Source: Desulfobacterales bacterium (GTDB lineage: Bacteria; Desulfobacterota; UBA8473). From it: DNA of 64,000 nt. The stretch spans positions 34,212 through 98,211 of the forward strand of contig JACQWO010000058.1 in NCBI GenBank assembly GCA_016209225.1, written 5' to 3'. The notes beneath the pieces were generated by a model. The model ran no database searches. It saw only the letters and a list, made by a program, of their open reading frames with translations, and was not told where the DNA came from. Numbering within the stretch: position 1 is the stretch's first letter; each line of letters begins with the position of its first letter. Shown in pieces: positions 34,868 through 44,045 of this stretch. The position numbers were made by a program, and so were the translations under genes.

Positions 34868-35059
34868 ATGGCTTATGTGGTAAAAGTTGATAAGAGTAAG
34901 TGTGACGGAGACGGTGCTTGTATAGAGAATTGTCCCGTGGATGTCTTTGAGATGGGCGAAGATGGCAAATCAAATCCAGTCAACCAGGATGAATGCCTGG
35001 GTTGTGAAAGCTGTATGGAAGTATGTGAAACCGGGGCAGTTACCGTGGAGGAGGATTAA
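34868..35059 (+). CDS. Two-cluster ferredoxin between dsrP and aprB
   Basis: 63 residues: CDGDGACIENCP and CLGCESCMEVCE motifs, with PVDVFEMGEDGKSNPVNQD between, as in the small ferredoxins near aprBA in sulfate reducers. GGGGGGGTG precedes the ATG. A cytoplasmic electron carrier for the sulfur pathway or for Qmo. Confidence 0.9.
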   Translation: MAYVVKVDKSKCDGDGACIENCPVDVFEMGEDGKSNPVNQDECLGCESCMEVCETGAVTVEED

Positions 35060-35237
35060 AGCCAGTTTTTATTCCATTGAGGATATTTACTGTACTGAAG
35101 GCACGAAAGGCTAATATTTAAGATGCGGGGACAATGGAGGGAGGTGGTAGGGAGAGATATCTGTGGCTGTAAGTAGAAAGAGGCTTAGTATGAACAACGA
35201 ATCTTTAGAAATTTAAACTATGTAAGGAGGTAAAATT

Positions 35238-35681
35238 ATGCCAAGTTATGTCATTACGGAAAAATGTGACGGCTGTAAAGGGCAGGATAAGACGGCCTGT
35301 ATGCATATATGCCCGAACGACTTGATGGTCTTGGACAAGGAGAAGATGAAGGCATACAACCAGGAGCCTACATACTGTTGGGAGTGTTACTGTTGTGTAA
35401 AGATATGTCCACAGCAGGCTATGGATGTAAGAGGATATGCAGACTTTATGCCCCTTGGTGCCGCATCAACCCCCCTGAGAGGAACAGAGGACATCATGTG
35501 GACAATCACATTCAGGGACGGAAGAATAAAGAGGTTTAAGTATCCAATAAGGACAACAACAGAGGGTTCAATAGCGCCATTTGAGGGATTTCCAGAGGCA
35601 AATGCAGCAGATATAAACAATCTTATGCTCCTTGGAGAACCTGACATAATGGGAGTAACAGCACTTCCAACAAAGAAATAA
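35238..35681 (+). CDS. aprB: Adenylylsulfate (APS) reductase, beta subunit
   Basis: 147 residues. Two [4Fe-4S] clusters: CDGCKGQDKTACMHICP (the insertion form typical of AprB) and CWECYCCVKICP. The tail after residue 105 wraps around AprA in known structures. AAGGAGG before the ATG. The 178-base gap upstream is likely to hold the aprBA promoter, but no clear boxes were seen. Confidence 0.97.
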   Translation: MPSYVITEKCDGCKGQDKTACMHICPNDLMVLDKEKMKAYNQEPTYCWECYCCVKICPQQAMDVRGYADFMPLGAASTPLRGTEDIMWTITFRDGRIKRFKYPIRTTTEGSIAPFEGFPEANAADINNLMLLGEPDIMGVTALPTKK

Positions 35682-35701
35682 ATAGGAAAGGAGGAGTAAC
35701 T

Positions 35702-37618
35702 ATGAGAGAGTTTGCAACGGAAGTTGTGGAGACTGATGTATTGATACTCGGTGGAGGGATGTCCGGCTGTGGTGCTGCAGTAGAGGCTGCATACTGGGCA
35801 AAGCCACTGGGATTAAAAGTAACACTTGTGGACAAGGCTGCCATTGACAGAAGTGGCCCTGTTGCGATGGGACTTTCTGCCATTAATACCTATATGGGAA
35901 TGGACGGAAAAGTAACATCAAATCCTCGTATGCCTGAAAGATTTGCTGAGTATGTGACAAATGATCAGTGTGGGCTGGCAAGACAGGACCTGGTTTTTGA
36001 TGTTGCAAGACATGTGGATTCAACTGTAAAACATTTCGATAAATGGGGCCTTCCTATATGGAAGGATGAGGCAGGAAACTATCGAAAATCAGGTGAATGG
36101 CAGGTAATGATATCCGGCGAGAGTTATAAGGTTATCGTGGCAGAGGCGGCAAAGAACGCCATGGCCACCCTTGGTGATAAAGGCCAGATAATTGAAAGGG
36201 TTATGATTACGCATCTACTCAAGGATGATAAAGAACCCGACAGAGTCTGTGGTGCAATTGGTTTTAGCGTGAGGGAAGAAAAGATATATGTGTTTAAGGC
36301 TAAGGCAACTATCGCTCTGATGGGTGGTGCAGTCCATGTATTCAGGCCAAGGTCTCAGGGTGAAGGTTTTGGAAGATCATGGATGCCGCCCTTTGTTAGC
36401 GGATCAGTGTATGCCCTTGTACTCCAGGCAGGTGGCGAGCTTACACAGATGGATGTGACATTTGTTCCTCCTAGGTTCAAGGATTCCTATGGTCCTGTGG
36501 GTACATTCTTTCTGCTTTTTAAGACACCGGCAACAAATGGCTATGATGGGGCATACGTTGGTGGATATCCGGAAGAGTTAAAGGCGTGGGAACCTTATGC
36601 AAGTGCTAAGCCCTGTCCGACTCCTATAAGAAACTATGAGATGATACTATGCGCGAAGGAAGGCAAAACACCATTCCTCATGCACACGAATAGAGTAGCA
36701 GAAAGGCTTAAGAGTGAGATAACAGATCCAAAGGCGCTGAAGAAGGCGTTAAGAGAGTATGAAAACGAAGCATGGGAAGACTTCCTCGACATGACAATCG
36801 CAGGCGCCACAAACTGGGCTGCCCATAATGTTGACCCATTGGAAAAAGAGATGGAGCTTCAGTTGTCTGATACCGTCTTTATAGGTTCGCATGCCTGCTC
36901 TTGTGGTTCCTGGACCTGTGGTGCTGAAGATCTGATGCCAAAAGAATATGTTGATTCATTCCCTGAACAGTATAACTGTATGACCACTGTCAAGGGTCTA
37001 TTTACGGCAGGTTGCGGAGTAGGTGCATGTGCTCATAAGTTTTCGAGTGGCTCGCACGTACAGGGAAGGATTGCAGCAAAGTCAGCATTGAAGTATGCCA
37101 ACGACAGGAAGGGCTATACGCCAACGCTGTCCGATGCTACAATAGGCAAATTCAAGGAAACAATATTGAAACCAATGTCTGTCTATGATGAACAATGCGC
37201 ATATACAACGAGTGATGATGTGAATCCTAATTATATCTCCCCGCACAATTTCCTGTTCAGGCTGCAGAAGATAATGGGAGAATACGTTGGTGGATGGGAA
37301 ACCTTGTATGGAACAAATGACAAGCTGCTCGAGATCGCCCTCTGGAAGTTAGCATTCTGCAAAGAGGATATAGAGAAACTTGCTGCTAAAGACCTTCATG
37401 AGCTAATGAGGGCCTGGGAGACTGTCCACAGGTACTATGTTGGTGAGGCATGTGCAAGGACAAGGCTTGCCAGGAAAGAGTCAAGATGGCCTGGGTACTA
37501 CTATAAGTTCGATTACCTGAAACTGGATGAAAATGAGAAGCATTTTGTAAACGTGAAGTACGATATGGATAAGAACGAATGGAGCGTGCTTGAAAGGCCA
37601 ATGATCCCTATTATTTAA
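35702..37618 (+). CDS. aprA: Adenylylsulfate (APS) reductase, alpha subunit
   Basis: 638 residues, with the FAD-binding start DVLILGGGMSGCGAAVEAAY (residues 12-31; reads VLILGGG in the D-V-L-I-L order) and the substrate-site regions MTIAGATNWAAHNVDP and SHACSCGSWTCGAEDL. It reduces APS to sulfite and AMP with electrons from QmoABC through AprB. It follows aprB by 20 bases and is followed by a stable hairpin. Confidence 0.98.
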   Translation: MREFATEVVETDVLILGGGMSGCGAAVEAAYWAKPLGLKVTLVDKAAIDRSGPVAMGLSAINTYMGMDGKVTSNPRMPERFAEYVTNDQCGLARQDLVFDVARHVDSTVKHFDKWGLPIWKDEAGNYRKSGEWQVMISGESYKVIVAEAAKNAMATLGDKGQIIERVMITHLLKDDKEPDRVCGAIGFSVREEKIYVFKAKATIALMGGAVHVFRPRSQGEGFGRSWMPPFVSGSVYALVLQAGGELTQMDVTFVPPRFKDSYGPVGTFFLLFKTPATNGYDGAYVGGYPEELKAWEPYASAKPCPTPIRNYEMILCAKEGKTPFLMHTNRVAERLKSEITDPKALKKALREYENEAWEDFLDMTIAGATNWAAHNVDPLEKEMELQLSDTVFIGSHACSCGSWTCGAEDLMPKEYVDSFPEQYNCMTTVKGLFTAGCGVGACAHKFSSGSHVQGRIAAKSALKYANDRKGYTPTLSDATIGKFKETILKPMSVYDEQCAYTTSDDVNPNYISPHNFLFRLQKIMGEYVGGWETLYGTNDKLLEIALWKLAFCKEDIEKLAAKDLHELMRAWETVHRYYVGEACARTRLARKESRWPGYYYKFDYLKLDENEKHFVNVKYDMDKNEWSVLERPMIPII

Positions 37619-37633
37619 GGGAGATGTATCAAT

Positions 37634-37657
37634 GGGGGCGACTGTAAGGTCGCCCCC
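37634..37657 (+). terminator. Intrinsic terminator-like hairpin after aprA
   Basis: GGGGGCGAC, loop TGTAAG, GTCGCCCCC, then ACATTTTATT: a perfect nine-base stem starting 15 bases after the aprA stop. An in-frame ATG inside it (37632) would extend the next gene, but that start is rejected in favour of 37680. Confidence 0.75.
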
Positions 37658-37679
37658 ACATTTTATTAGAGAATTGTCT

Positions 37680-38405
37680 ATGAATGAAGAGTATGCTGAA
37701 AAACGCCAGGCACTATCCCTGGAAAGCAGATTCAGATTCTCATGCCACAATGAGATTTCCTGTTTTAACACCTGTTGCGGTGATATAAATATCTTTCTTA
37801 TGCCTTATGATATCCTGAGGATGAGGAGGGCTATGGGGTTGTCTTCGGGAGAATTCTTAAAGGGATATACCATTCCGTTATTGGCAGATGAGGGGTTGCC
37901 TTTAGTAGTGCTTAAGATGATGGAGGATGAAAACAAGATATGTCCTTTTGTTACATCTGATGGATGTAAGATATACCAGGATAGGCCATGGTCGTGCAGG
38001 ATGTATCCCGTTTTTCCCTCTTCTTCAGGAGAAGAAGGGTTTATTATAAAAGAAGGGGACTCATGTCTTGGATGTAAAGAGGAAAAATTGTGGACAGTAG
38101 AAGGGTGGAAGAAGGATCAGGGAATCGATATATATGATAAAATGAACGAATCTTATGAGGAGATCACCTTACATGATTACTTTCTGAACGGGAATAAACT
38201 TGATCCTGAAAAGTCGAAAATGCTTTATATGGCCTGTTACGACCTGGATGAGTTTAAGAGATTTCTTTTTGAAACAAGATTCTTTGATGTCAATGATGTG
38301 GAAAAGGGAATTATTAAAAGGGTAAGAGAAGACGAGGAAGAACTCCTGAGTTTTGGATATAAATGGGCAAGATTCAATCTCTTTGGGGAGGATACATTCA
38401 TATAA
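37680..38405 (+). CDS. Cysteine-cluster protein, YkgJ-like (first of two paralogues)
   Basis: 241 residues. The family pattern is FRFSCHNEISCFNTCC (residues 19-34), MPYDILRMRRAMGLSSGEFL, then CPFVTSDGCKIYQDRPWSCRMYP: eight or so cysteines that chelate a zinc ion or an iron-sulfur cluster (CxxCxxCC-type, PF03692 by memory). The second half is helical and charged. Its paralogue follows at 38537, and the pair separates aprA from qmoA. Soluble. A role in assembly or electron transfer of APS reductase/Qmo is inferred from position only. The frame reaches back into the aprA hairpin; the 37680 start has no strong ribosome site. Confidence 0.82.
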   Translation: MNEEYAEKRQALSLESRFRFSCHNEISCFNTCCGDINIFLMPYDILRMRRAMGLSSGEFLKGYTIPLLADEGLPLVVLKMMEDENKICPFVTSDGCKIYQDRPWSCRMYPVFPSSSGEEGFIIKEGDSCLGCKEEKLWTVEGWKKDQGIDIYDKMNESYEEITLHDYFLNGNKLDPEKSKMLYMACYDLDEFKRFLFETRFFDVNDVEKGIIKRVREDEEELLSFGYKWARFNLFGEDTFI

Positions 38406-38406
38406 A

Positions 38407-38487
38407 GGATTCAAGGGGTCAAGGATTCAAGTGAAAGGCGTTGAAAGTAAAATCCTGGAATCCTCGAATCCTGGAATCCTCGAACCC
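38407..38487. repeat. Short-unit repeat tract between the two cysteine-cluster genes
   Basis: AGGATTCAAGGGGTCAAGGA is followed by AATCCTGGAATCCTCGAATC and a second CCTGGAATCCTCGAAC: an inverted pair of degenerate tandem units. Similar to the tract between dsrO and dsrP. Confidence 0.6.
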
Positions 38488-38536
38488 TATTTTCATATAA
38501 AAGGATTAGAGAGCCAAGCACAGAAAGGATTAATCC

Positions 38537-39331
38537 ATGTTGATGGATATGGGTACCGTAGAACCTGTTAAGCGCACACTGGATTCTAAATTCAAATTCG
38601 GATGTCATAATAATATCAGTTGCTTTACTAGCTGTTGTAGCCGTACAAGTATAATCCTTACCCCCTATGACATAGTAAGGATAAAAAATAGGCTGGGAAT
38701 CTCTTCAGGAGATTTCCTTGAAAAATACACCTACACCTATATTGATGAAGCTAACTCACATCCTTACGCAGTTCTTAAGGTGATGGATGGCGATAAAGAG
38801 GGATGTCCCTTTGCTACACCAGAGGGATGCAGTATTTATGAAGACCGGCCTTCTAACTGTCGCTATTATCCTGTCGGTCAGGGTATCATGATAATTGCCT
38901 CAGACGAAGGACCTGTAAATGAGGAATTCTACTTCTTTATAAGAGATCCAAACTGTCTTGGTTATCAGGGAGACAGAGAGTGGACGATAGAGAGTTGGAG
39001 GATTGCCCAGGGGGCTGACCTTTATGATGAGATGAACAGGGAGTGGAAGGAGATCCAGTTGAGGAGGAACACATCTGATCAGTCCAAACTCGAGTCAAAT
39101 AAACAGGCCATGCTTTATATGGCAAGTTATGATATAGATAAGTTCAAAAAATTTGTTTTTGAGAGCAAATTTCTCGATATCCTTGAGATTGATAAGGAGG
39201 AGGTCGAAAAGATAAAGACCGATGAAATAGCACTGATGAAGTTTGGATTCAAATACCTGAAATTTATCCTTATGCTTGAGAACACGTTGAAAGTAAAGGA
39301 AGAATATAAAAATAATCACATAAATTCTTAA
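38537..39331 (+). CDS. Cysteine-cluster protein, YkgJ-like (second paralogue)
   Basis: 264 residues, homologous along its length to the protein at 37680: FKFGCHNNISCFTSCC, TPYDIVRIKNRLGISSGDFL, CPFATPEGCSIYEDRPSNCRYYP, then LGYQGDREWTIESWRIAQGADLYDEM aligned with EEKLWTVEGWKKDQGIDIYDKM (shown only in part). Same metal-binding cysteines. The start is uncertain: ATGs at 38537, 38543 and 38549 are in frame. It ends 12 bases before qmoA. It probably arose by tandem duplication, and both copies have diverged a good deal, so both are kept by selection. Confidence 0.82.
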   Translation: MLMDMGTVEPVKRTLDSKFKFGCHNNISCFTSCCSRTSIILTPYDIVRIKNRLGISSGDFLEKYTYTYIDEANSHPYAVLKVMDGDKEGCPFATPEGCSIYEDRPSNCRYYPVGQGIMIIASDEGPVNEEFYFFIRDPNCLGYQGDREWTIESWRIAQGADLYDEMNREWKEIQLRRNTSDQSKLESNKQAMLYMASYDIDKFKKFVFESKFLDILEIDKEEVEKIKTDEIALMKFGFKYLKFILMLENTLKVKEEYKNNHINS

Positions 39332-39343
39332 GTTAGGAGGGAC

Positions 39344-40612
39344 ATGGTGGAGAGAGAAGTTTTTGACAAAAGTATTCTTGTTATCGGAGGGGGGATCAGT
39401 GGGCTCACCACGGCTCTTGAAGCTGCGGAAACGGGATACAGGGTCATCCTTGTGGAAAAAGAGGCTTTTCTGGGGGGAAGGGTAGCCAGACTAAATAAAT
39501 ACTATACGAAACTCTGTCCTCCAAGCTGTGGACTGGAGATAAACTTCAAGAGGATAAAACGTAACCCGAATATTCAGTACTTTACACTGGCAGAAGTAGA
39601 ATCGGTTTCAGGTGAGGAAGGGAATTATGATGTAGCGATCAGAGTTCAACCCAGGTATGTTAACGATAACTGTACTGCCTGCGGAGAATGTGAGAAGGTC
39701 TGTGTTACAGAAATCGAAAATGATTTTAACCTGGGGATGGACAAGACCAAAGCTGCTTATCTTCCCTACCAATTGGCTTTCCCCATGAAGTATGTGTTAG
39801 CCCCTGAGATCATTGGAACCGATGAGGCAAAGAAGTGTTTAGACGCCTGTAAGTATAACGCTATTGATTTAGGAATGCAGTCCGAGACTATCAATGTCAA
39901 GGTTGGTTCTATAGTTGTTACTTCCGGTTGGAAACCTTATGATGCTTCAAAAATAGACAATCTGGGTTTTGGAAAATACGAAAATGTAATAACCAATGTT
40001 ATGATGGAAAGATTGGCGGCTCCAAACGGACCTACAAATGGAAAGATATTACGGCCATCTGATGGGAAAGAGGTCAAGAATGTCATATTTGTACAGTGTG
40101 CCGGATCAAGAGATGAGAATCATCTGCCATATTGTTCAGCCGTATGCTGTTTGGCATCTCTGAAACAGGCTACATATGTGCGGGAGCAGTATCAGGAATC
40201 GAAGGTCACCATTTTTTACATAGATATAAGGGCAATCGGAAGATTTGAAGACTTCTATACAAAGGTTCAGAGTGATGAAAATGTGTCATTTATTAAGGGA
40301 AAAGTAGCAAAGGTTGAAGAAGACCCTGCCACTAAAGACCCGATAGTGGAAGTGGAAGATACCCTGTCAGGCGAGAAGATCAAGGCAAAAGCGGACCTGG
40401 TTGTTTTAGCCACAGGGATAGTTCCAAATATGTCTGATAATAAAATCCCTGTGAATATAACTTGTGACGAATTTGGATTTGCAGTCTCTGATCCATCTAA
40501 GATGGGTATATACGCAGCCGGTTGTGCCAAGAGACCCATAGGGGTTGCGGGGGCGGTTCAAGATGCAACAGGGGCAGCCCTGAAGGCCATTCAAAGTACT
40601 TTAAGGAGGTAA
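39344..40612 (+). CDS. qmoA: QmoA, quinone-interacting oxidoreductase flavoprotein
   Basis: 422 residues, HdrA-like. FAD motif VIGGGISGLTTALEAAETG at residues 12-30, LNKYYTKLCPPSCGLEINFK, a ferredoxin-type CTACGECEKVC and the C-terminal GIYAAGCAKRPIGVAGAVQ. It passes electrons toward APS reductase and may bifurcate. Ribosome site GGAGGGAC. First of qmoABC, with very short gaps. Confidence 0.96.
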   Translation: MVEREVFDKSILVIGGGISGLTTALEAAETGYRVILVEKEAFLGGRVARLNKYYTKLCPPSCGLEINFKRIKRNPNIQYFTLAEVESVSGEEGNYDVAIRVQPRYVNDNCTACGECEKVCVTEIENDFNLGMDKTKAAYLPYQLAFPMKYVLAPEIIGTDEAKKCLDACKYNAIDLGMQSETINVKVGSIVVTSGWKPYDASKIDNLGFGKYENVITNVMMERLAAPNGPTNGKILRPSDGKEVKNVIFVQCAGSRDENHLPYCSAVCCLASLKQATYVREQYQESKVTIFYIDIRAIGRFEDFYTKVQSDENVSFIKGKVAKVEEDPATKDPIVEVEDTLSGEKIKAKADLVVLATGIVPNMSDNKIPVNITCDEFGFAVSDPSKMGIYAAGCAKRPIGVAGAVQDATGAALKAIQSTLRR

Positions 40613-40615
40613 CCA

Positions 40616-42853
40616 ATGGATAAAAAGATCGGGGTTTACATATGCAGTGGTTGTGAGATTGGGGAATCCCTTGACATAGATGCTCTAGCCGGTGTGGCAA
40701 CTTCTAAATACAAAGTTCCGGTATGCAAGAACCACCCCATGTTATGTGGCGTGGAAGGTTCTTCTATCATAAGAGGCGATATAGAAAAGGAGGGGGTTAA
40801 TACTGTTGTCATTGCTGCCTGTTCCCCAAGAGAAAAGACCAATGTCTTCTCATACGATCCTACGGCTATTAGTATGGAGAGAATCAACCTGAGAGAACAT
40901 GTTGCATGGTGTCATACCCCAAATGATGAAGATACTCAGATGCTGGCGGAAGACTATATGAGGATGGGGCTCGCTAAGGCACAAAAGATGGCCCCTCTTG
41001 AGCCCTTTAGTGAAGAAATAAATAAAACGGTTCTGGTAGTGGGTGGTGGAATAACAGGAATAACATCAGCGCTTGAGGCAGCCAGGGCTGGACAAGATGT
41101 AGTTCTTGTTGAAAAGGGGCCTGAGCTTGGTGGATGGATGGCTAAGCTATGGAAACAGTATCCTAAAACTCCACCATACCTTGAACTTCAGGAGACGGGG
41201 ATTGACTCAAGAATCAAAGAGGTAAAGTCCAATACAAAGATTAGGATATATACCGGCGCCAAAATAGAAAAGACGGAAGGCGCCCCTGGTTTATTTGATG
41301 TTACTATAAGCCAAAATGGAAAGTCTGAGGCTGTAAGGGTAGGATCGATAGTTGAGGCTACCGGTTGGCAGCCTTACGATGCCACAAAACTCGGACATTT
41401 GGGCTTTGGTAAGAGCCCCGATGTGGTGACAAATATCATGATAGAAGAGATGGCAAAAAAAGGAAAATTTGTCCGTCCATCAGACGGTAAAGAGGCAAAG
41501 AGTGTGGCATTTATACAGTGTGCCGGGTCAAGAGACAGCAATCACTTGCCTTATTGTTCCTCCTATTGTTGTCTTACTTCACTCAAACAGGCCGCATATA
41601 TAAGGGAACAGGACAGCGATACAAAGGTTTATATACTCTACAAAGACATGAGAACCCCCGCTCAATATGAGCTTTTTTATAAGAAGGTACAGGAGGATGC
41701 CGGCGTTTTTCTGACAAAAGGGGAAGTAGTAGGGGTTTCGGAAGATTCCGATAAGAATCTTATAGTAGATGTGGACAACACCTTACTTGGAGACAGGATA
41801 CAGATAAAGGCCGATATGGTTGTTCTGGCAACTGGTATGGTCCCATCCGCGGGGATACAGGTGAAAGACTTACCATTAGAAGAACCTGAGGGTGCTTCCG
41901 ACGAGAAGAAGAAAGAAGAGAAAGAGCCACCGAAAGATTTCATCATACCATCGGATATTTTAAATCTGAAATACAGACAGGGGCCGGAACTGCCCAATTT
42001 AAAATATGGGTTTCCTGATTCCCATTATATATGTTTCCCATACGAGACACGGAGGACGGGTATCTATGCTGCCGGATGTGTCAGACAGCCTATGGATGGT
42101 GCTACCTGTGCGGATGATGCGGCAGGGGCTGTATTGAAGGCTATCCAGTGTGTTGAACTTACTGCCCAAGGGAAGGCGGTCCATCCGAGGGCCGGTGATA
42201 TGAGTTATCCCGATCTATATATGTCAAGATGTACCCAGTGCAAGAGGTGTACTGAAGAATGTCCTTTCGGTATGTATAACGAAGACGAAAAGGGCAACCC
42301 TCTGCCAAATCCCACAAGGTGCCGAAGGTGTGGTATCTGCATGGGGTCATGTCCGGAGAGGATAATATCCTTTAAGGACTATTCGGTTGATATTATCGGG
42401 TCTATGCTGAAGGCCATAGATGTTCCGGAAGAGGATGAGGAGAAACCGAGAGTTATAGCATTCCTGTGTGAAAACGATGCCTATCCTTCCATGGATATTG
42501 TAGGTCGGAAACGTCTCTCCTACAATCCCTATATGAGGGTTATCCCCTTAAGGTGTTTAGGTAATGTTAATCTTGTATGGATTGCCGATGCCCTGTCCAA
42601 AGGTATAGATGGGGTTCTCCTGATAGGCTGCAAATACGGTGATGACTATCAGTGTCACTACATAAAGGGGAGTGAACTGGCAAACTATAGGATGGAAAAG
42701 ATTAAAGAGACTCTGGACAGACTTCGCCTTGAATCTGATAGGATACGTATCCTGGAACTATCCATTGATGAATACGATAAACTGCCGGGAATCTTCGATG
42801 ATTTTATGGAAACGATAGAAAAGGTTGGTCCAAACCCATATAAGGGTTTCTAG
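40616..42853 (+). CDS. qmoB: QmoB, quinone-interacting oxidoreductase flavoprotein
   Basis: 745 residues. HdrA-like core with FAD motif LVVGGGITGITSALEAARAG near residue 140, two [4Fe-4S] motifs (CTQCKRCTEECPFG and CRRCGICMGSCPE, about residues 540-585) and a C-terminal MvhD-like domain (IAFLCENDAYPSM; IGCKYGDDYQCHYIKGSELA). It begins three bases after qmoA. The MvhD-like end is typical of QmoB. Confidence 0.96.
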   Translation: MDKKIGVYICSGCEIGESLDIDALAGVATSKYKVPVCKNHPMLCGVEGSSIIRGDIEKEGVNTVVIAACSPREKTNVFSYDPTAISMERINLREHVAWCHTPNDEDTQMLAEDYMRMGLAKAQKMAPLEPFSEEINKTVLVVGGGITGITSALEAARAGQDVVLVEKGPELGGWMAKLWKQYPKTPPYLELQETGIDSRIKEVKSNTKIRIYTGAKIEKTEGAPGLFDVTISQNGKSEAVRVGSIVEATGWQPYDATKLGHLGFGKSPDVVTNIMIEEMAKKGKFVRPSDGKEAKSVAFIQCAGSRDSNHLPYCSSYCCLTSLKQAAYIREQDSDTKVYILYKDMRTPAQYELFYKKVQEDAGVFLTKGEVVGVSEDSDKNLIVDVDNTLLGDRIQIKADMVVLATGMVPSAGIQVKDLPLEEPEGASDEKKKEEKEPPKDFIIPSDILNLKYRQGPELPNLKYGFPDSHYICFPYETRRTGIYAAGCVRQPMDGATCADDAAGAVLKAIQCVELTAQGKAVHPRAGDMSYPDLYMSRCTQCKRCTEECPFGMYNEDEKGNPLPNPTRCRRCGICMGSCPERIISFKDYSVDIIGSMLKAIDVPEEDEEKPRVIAFLCENDAYPSMDIVGRKRLSYNPYMRVIPLRCLGNVNLVWIADALSKGIDGVLLIGCKYGDDYQCHYIKGSELANYRMEKIKETLDRLRLESDRIRILELSIDEYDKLPGIFDDFMETIEKVGPNPYKGF

Positions 42854-42905
42854 ACGTTTCAAGTAGGCACAGAGGGGCAGAGGCACAAAGAAAAGGGGTG
42901 AAAAA

Positions 42906-44042
42906 ATGGCGGATAGACAGCTCATAGAACCAGACATGAATTTTGTCAAAAAGGTAGCAGGCTTTGGAGGGGACACATTTAAGAAGTGTTTTCAATGTGC
43001 AACATGCTCTGTTGTGTGCAATCTGTCACCTGAGAGGAGCCCTTTCCCCAGAAAAGAGATGATATGGGCTTCCTGGGGGTTGAAGGATAGGCTACTAACG
43101 GATCCGGATGTATGGCTCTGCCATCAGTGTAATGACTGTTCTACTTATTGTCCAAGAGGAGCAAAGCCTGGTGATGCTTTAGCGGCGATTAGAAACTATA
43201 GTTTTATGCACTATGCTTCTCCAGGATTTTTGGGCAAGGCATTGAGCCAGGGAAGGTATTTGCCCCTCCTATTGGCATTTCCCATTGTATTGTTTCTCTT
43301 TTTGCTGGGAATTACCGGTCATCTGAATATACCCGAGGGAGAGATTGTTTTTAAAAAGTTTGTCCCTCATACAATAGTTGATCCTGTTTTTATCCTCGTC
43401 TCTATTTTGGTTTTTATATCTATTGTGGTAGGGGTCAAAAGATTCTGGAAAGGTATGAAGAATGGTGTCCACCCCAGTGAATCTCGAAATCTATCATTTT
43501 TGGATTTTGTAAAGGCTCATGTGATCCCGGTTCTCGTCGATATCTTTAAACATTCAAAGTTCAAGGACTGTGAAGAAAACAGGCCCAGATATCTTGCCCA
43601 CCTGATGATATTTTACGGGTTCATAGCCCTGGCAATAGTGACGGGAATCGTATTCCTTGGCATATACTTCCTTGGACTCCATGAGATGCTGCCTCTCCAC
43701 CAGTTAAATCCCATAAAAATCCTGGCAAACATTGGAGCTATTGCTCTCTTTATAGGTTGTACACTCGTAATATCCAACAGACTCAAGGCAGAAGAGGATA
43801 AAAGCAGGAGTACATACCTTGACTGGGTATTTATCATAATGGTATATCTGATAGCCATCTCGGGGATACTTACGGAAGTGACAAGATTGCTCAATGTTGC
43901 TGCCTTAGCTTATCCTTTTTATTTTGTTCATCTTGTCTTGGTATTTTATCTTATAGCCTACCTGCCATTCTCAAAGTTTGCCCATTTTATTTACCGAACT
44001 GTGGCGTTGGTTTATGCCAGTTATTCGGGGAGAGAGAAGTAA
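42906..44042 (+). CDS. qmoC: QmoC, membrane cytochrome b and Fe-S subunit
   Basis: 378 residues: N-terminal HdrC-like part with CFQCATCSVVCNLSPE and CHQCNDCSTYCPRGAKP, then about six membrane spans with histidines for heme b (LLPLLLAFPIVLFLFLLG onward; LMIFYGFIALAIVTGIVF). It takes electrons from menaquinol and passes them to QmoAB. The 52-base gap before it contains an AGGCACAGAGGGGCAGAGGC tract similar to the interior of element R2. Confidence 0.96.
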   Translation: MADRQLIEPDMNFVKKVAGFGGDTFKKCFQCATCSVVCNLSPERSPFPRKEMIWASWGLKDRLLTDPDVWLCHQCNDCSTYCPRGAKPGDALAAIRNYSFMHYASPGFLGKALSQGRYLPLLLAFPIVLFLFLLGITGHLNIPEGEIVFKKFVPHTIVDPVFILVSILVFISIVVGVKRFWKGMKNGVHPSESRNLSFLDFVKAHVIPVLVDIFKHSKFKDCEENRPRYLAHLMIFYGFIALAIVTGIVFLGIYFLGLHEMLPLHQLNPIKILANIGAIALFIGCTLVISNRLKAEEDKSRSTYLDWVFIIMVYLIAISGILTEVTRLLNVAALAYPFYFVHLVLVFYLIAYLPFSKFAHFIYRTVALVYASYSGREK

Positions 44043-44045
44043 TTG

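Noticed and set aside
37632..37680. Longer N-terminus for the first cysteine-cluster protein
   Set aside because: The extra codons encode a terminator-like hairpin after aprA; the paralogue has no such extension.
20806..44042. Oxidative (reverse) Dsr pathway
   Set aside because: dsrD is present, and dsrEFH and dsrL are absent; the whole set fits the reductive direction.
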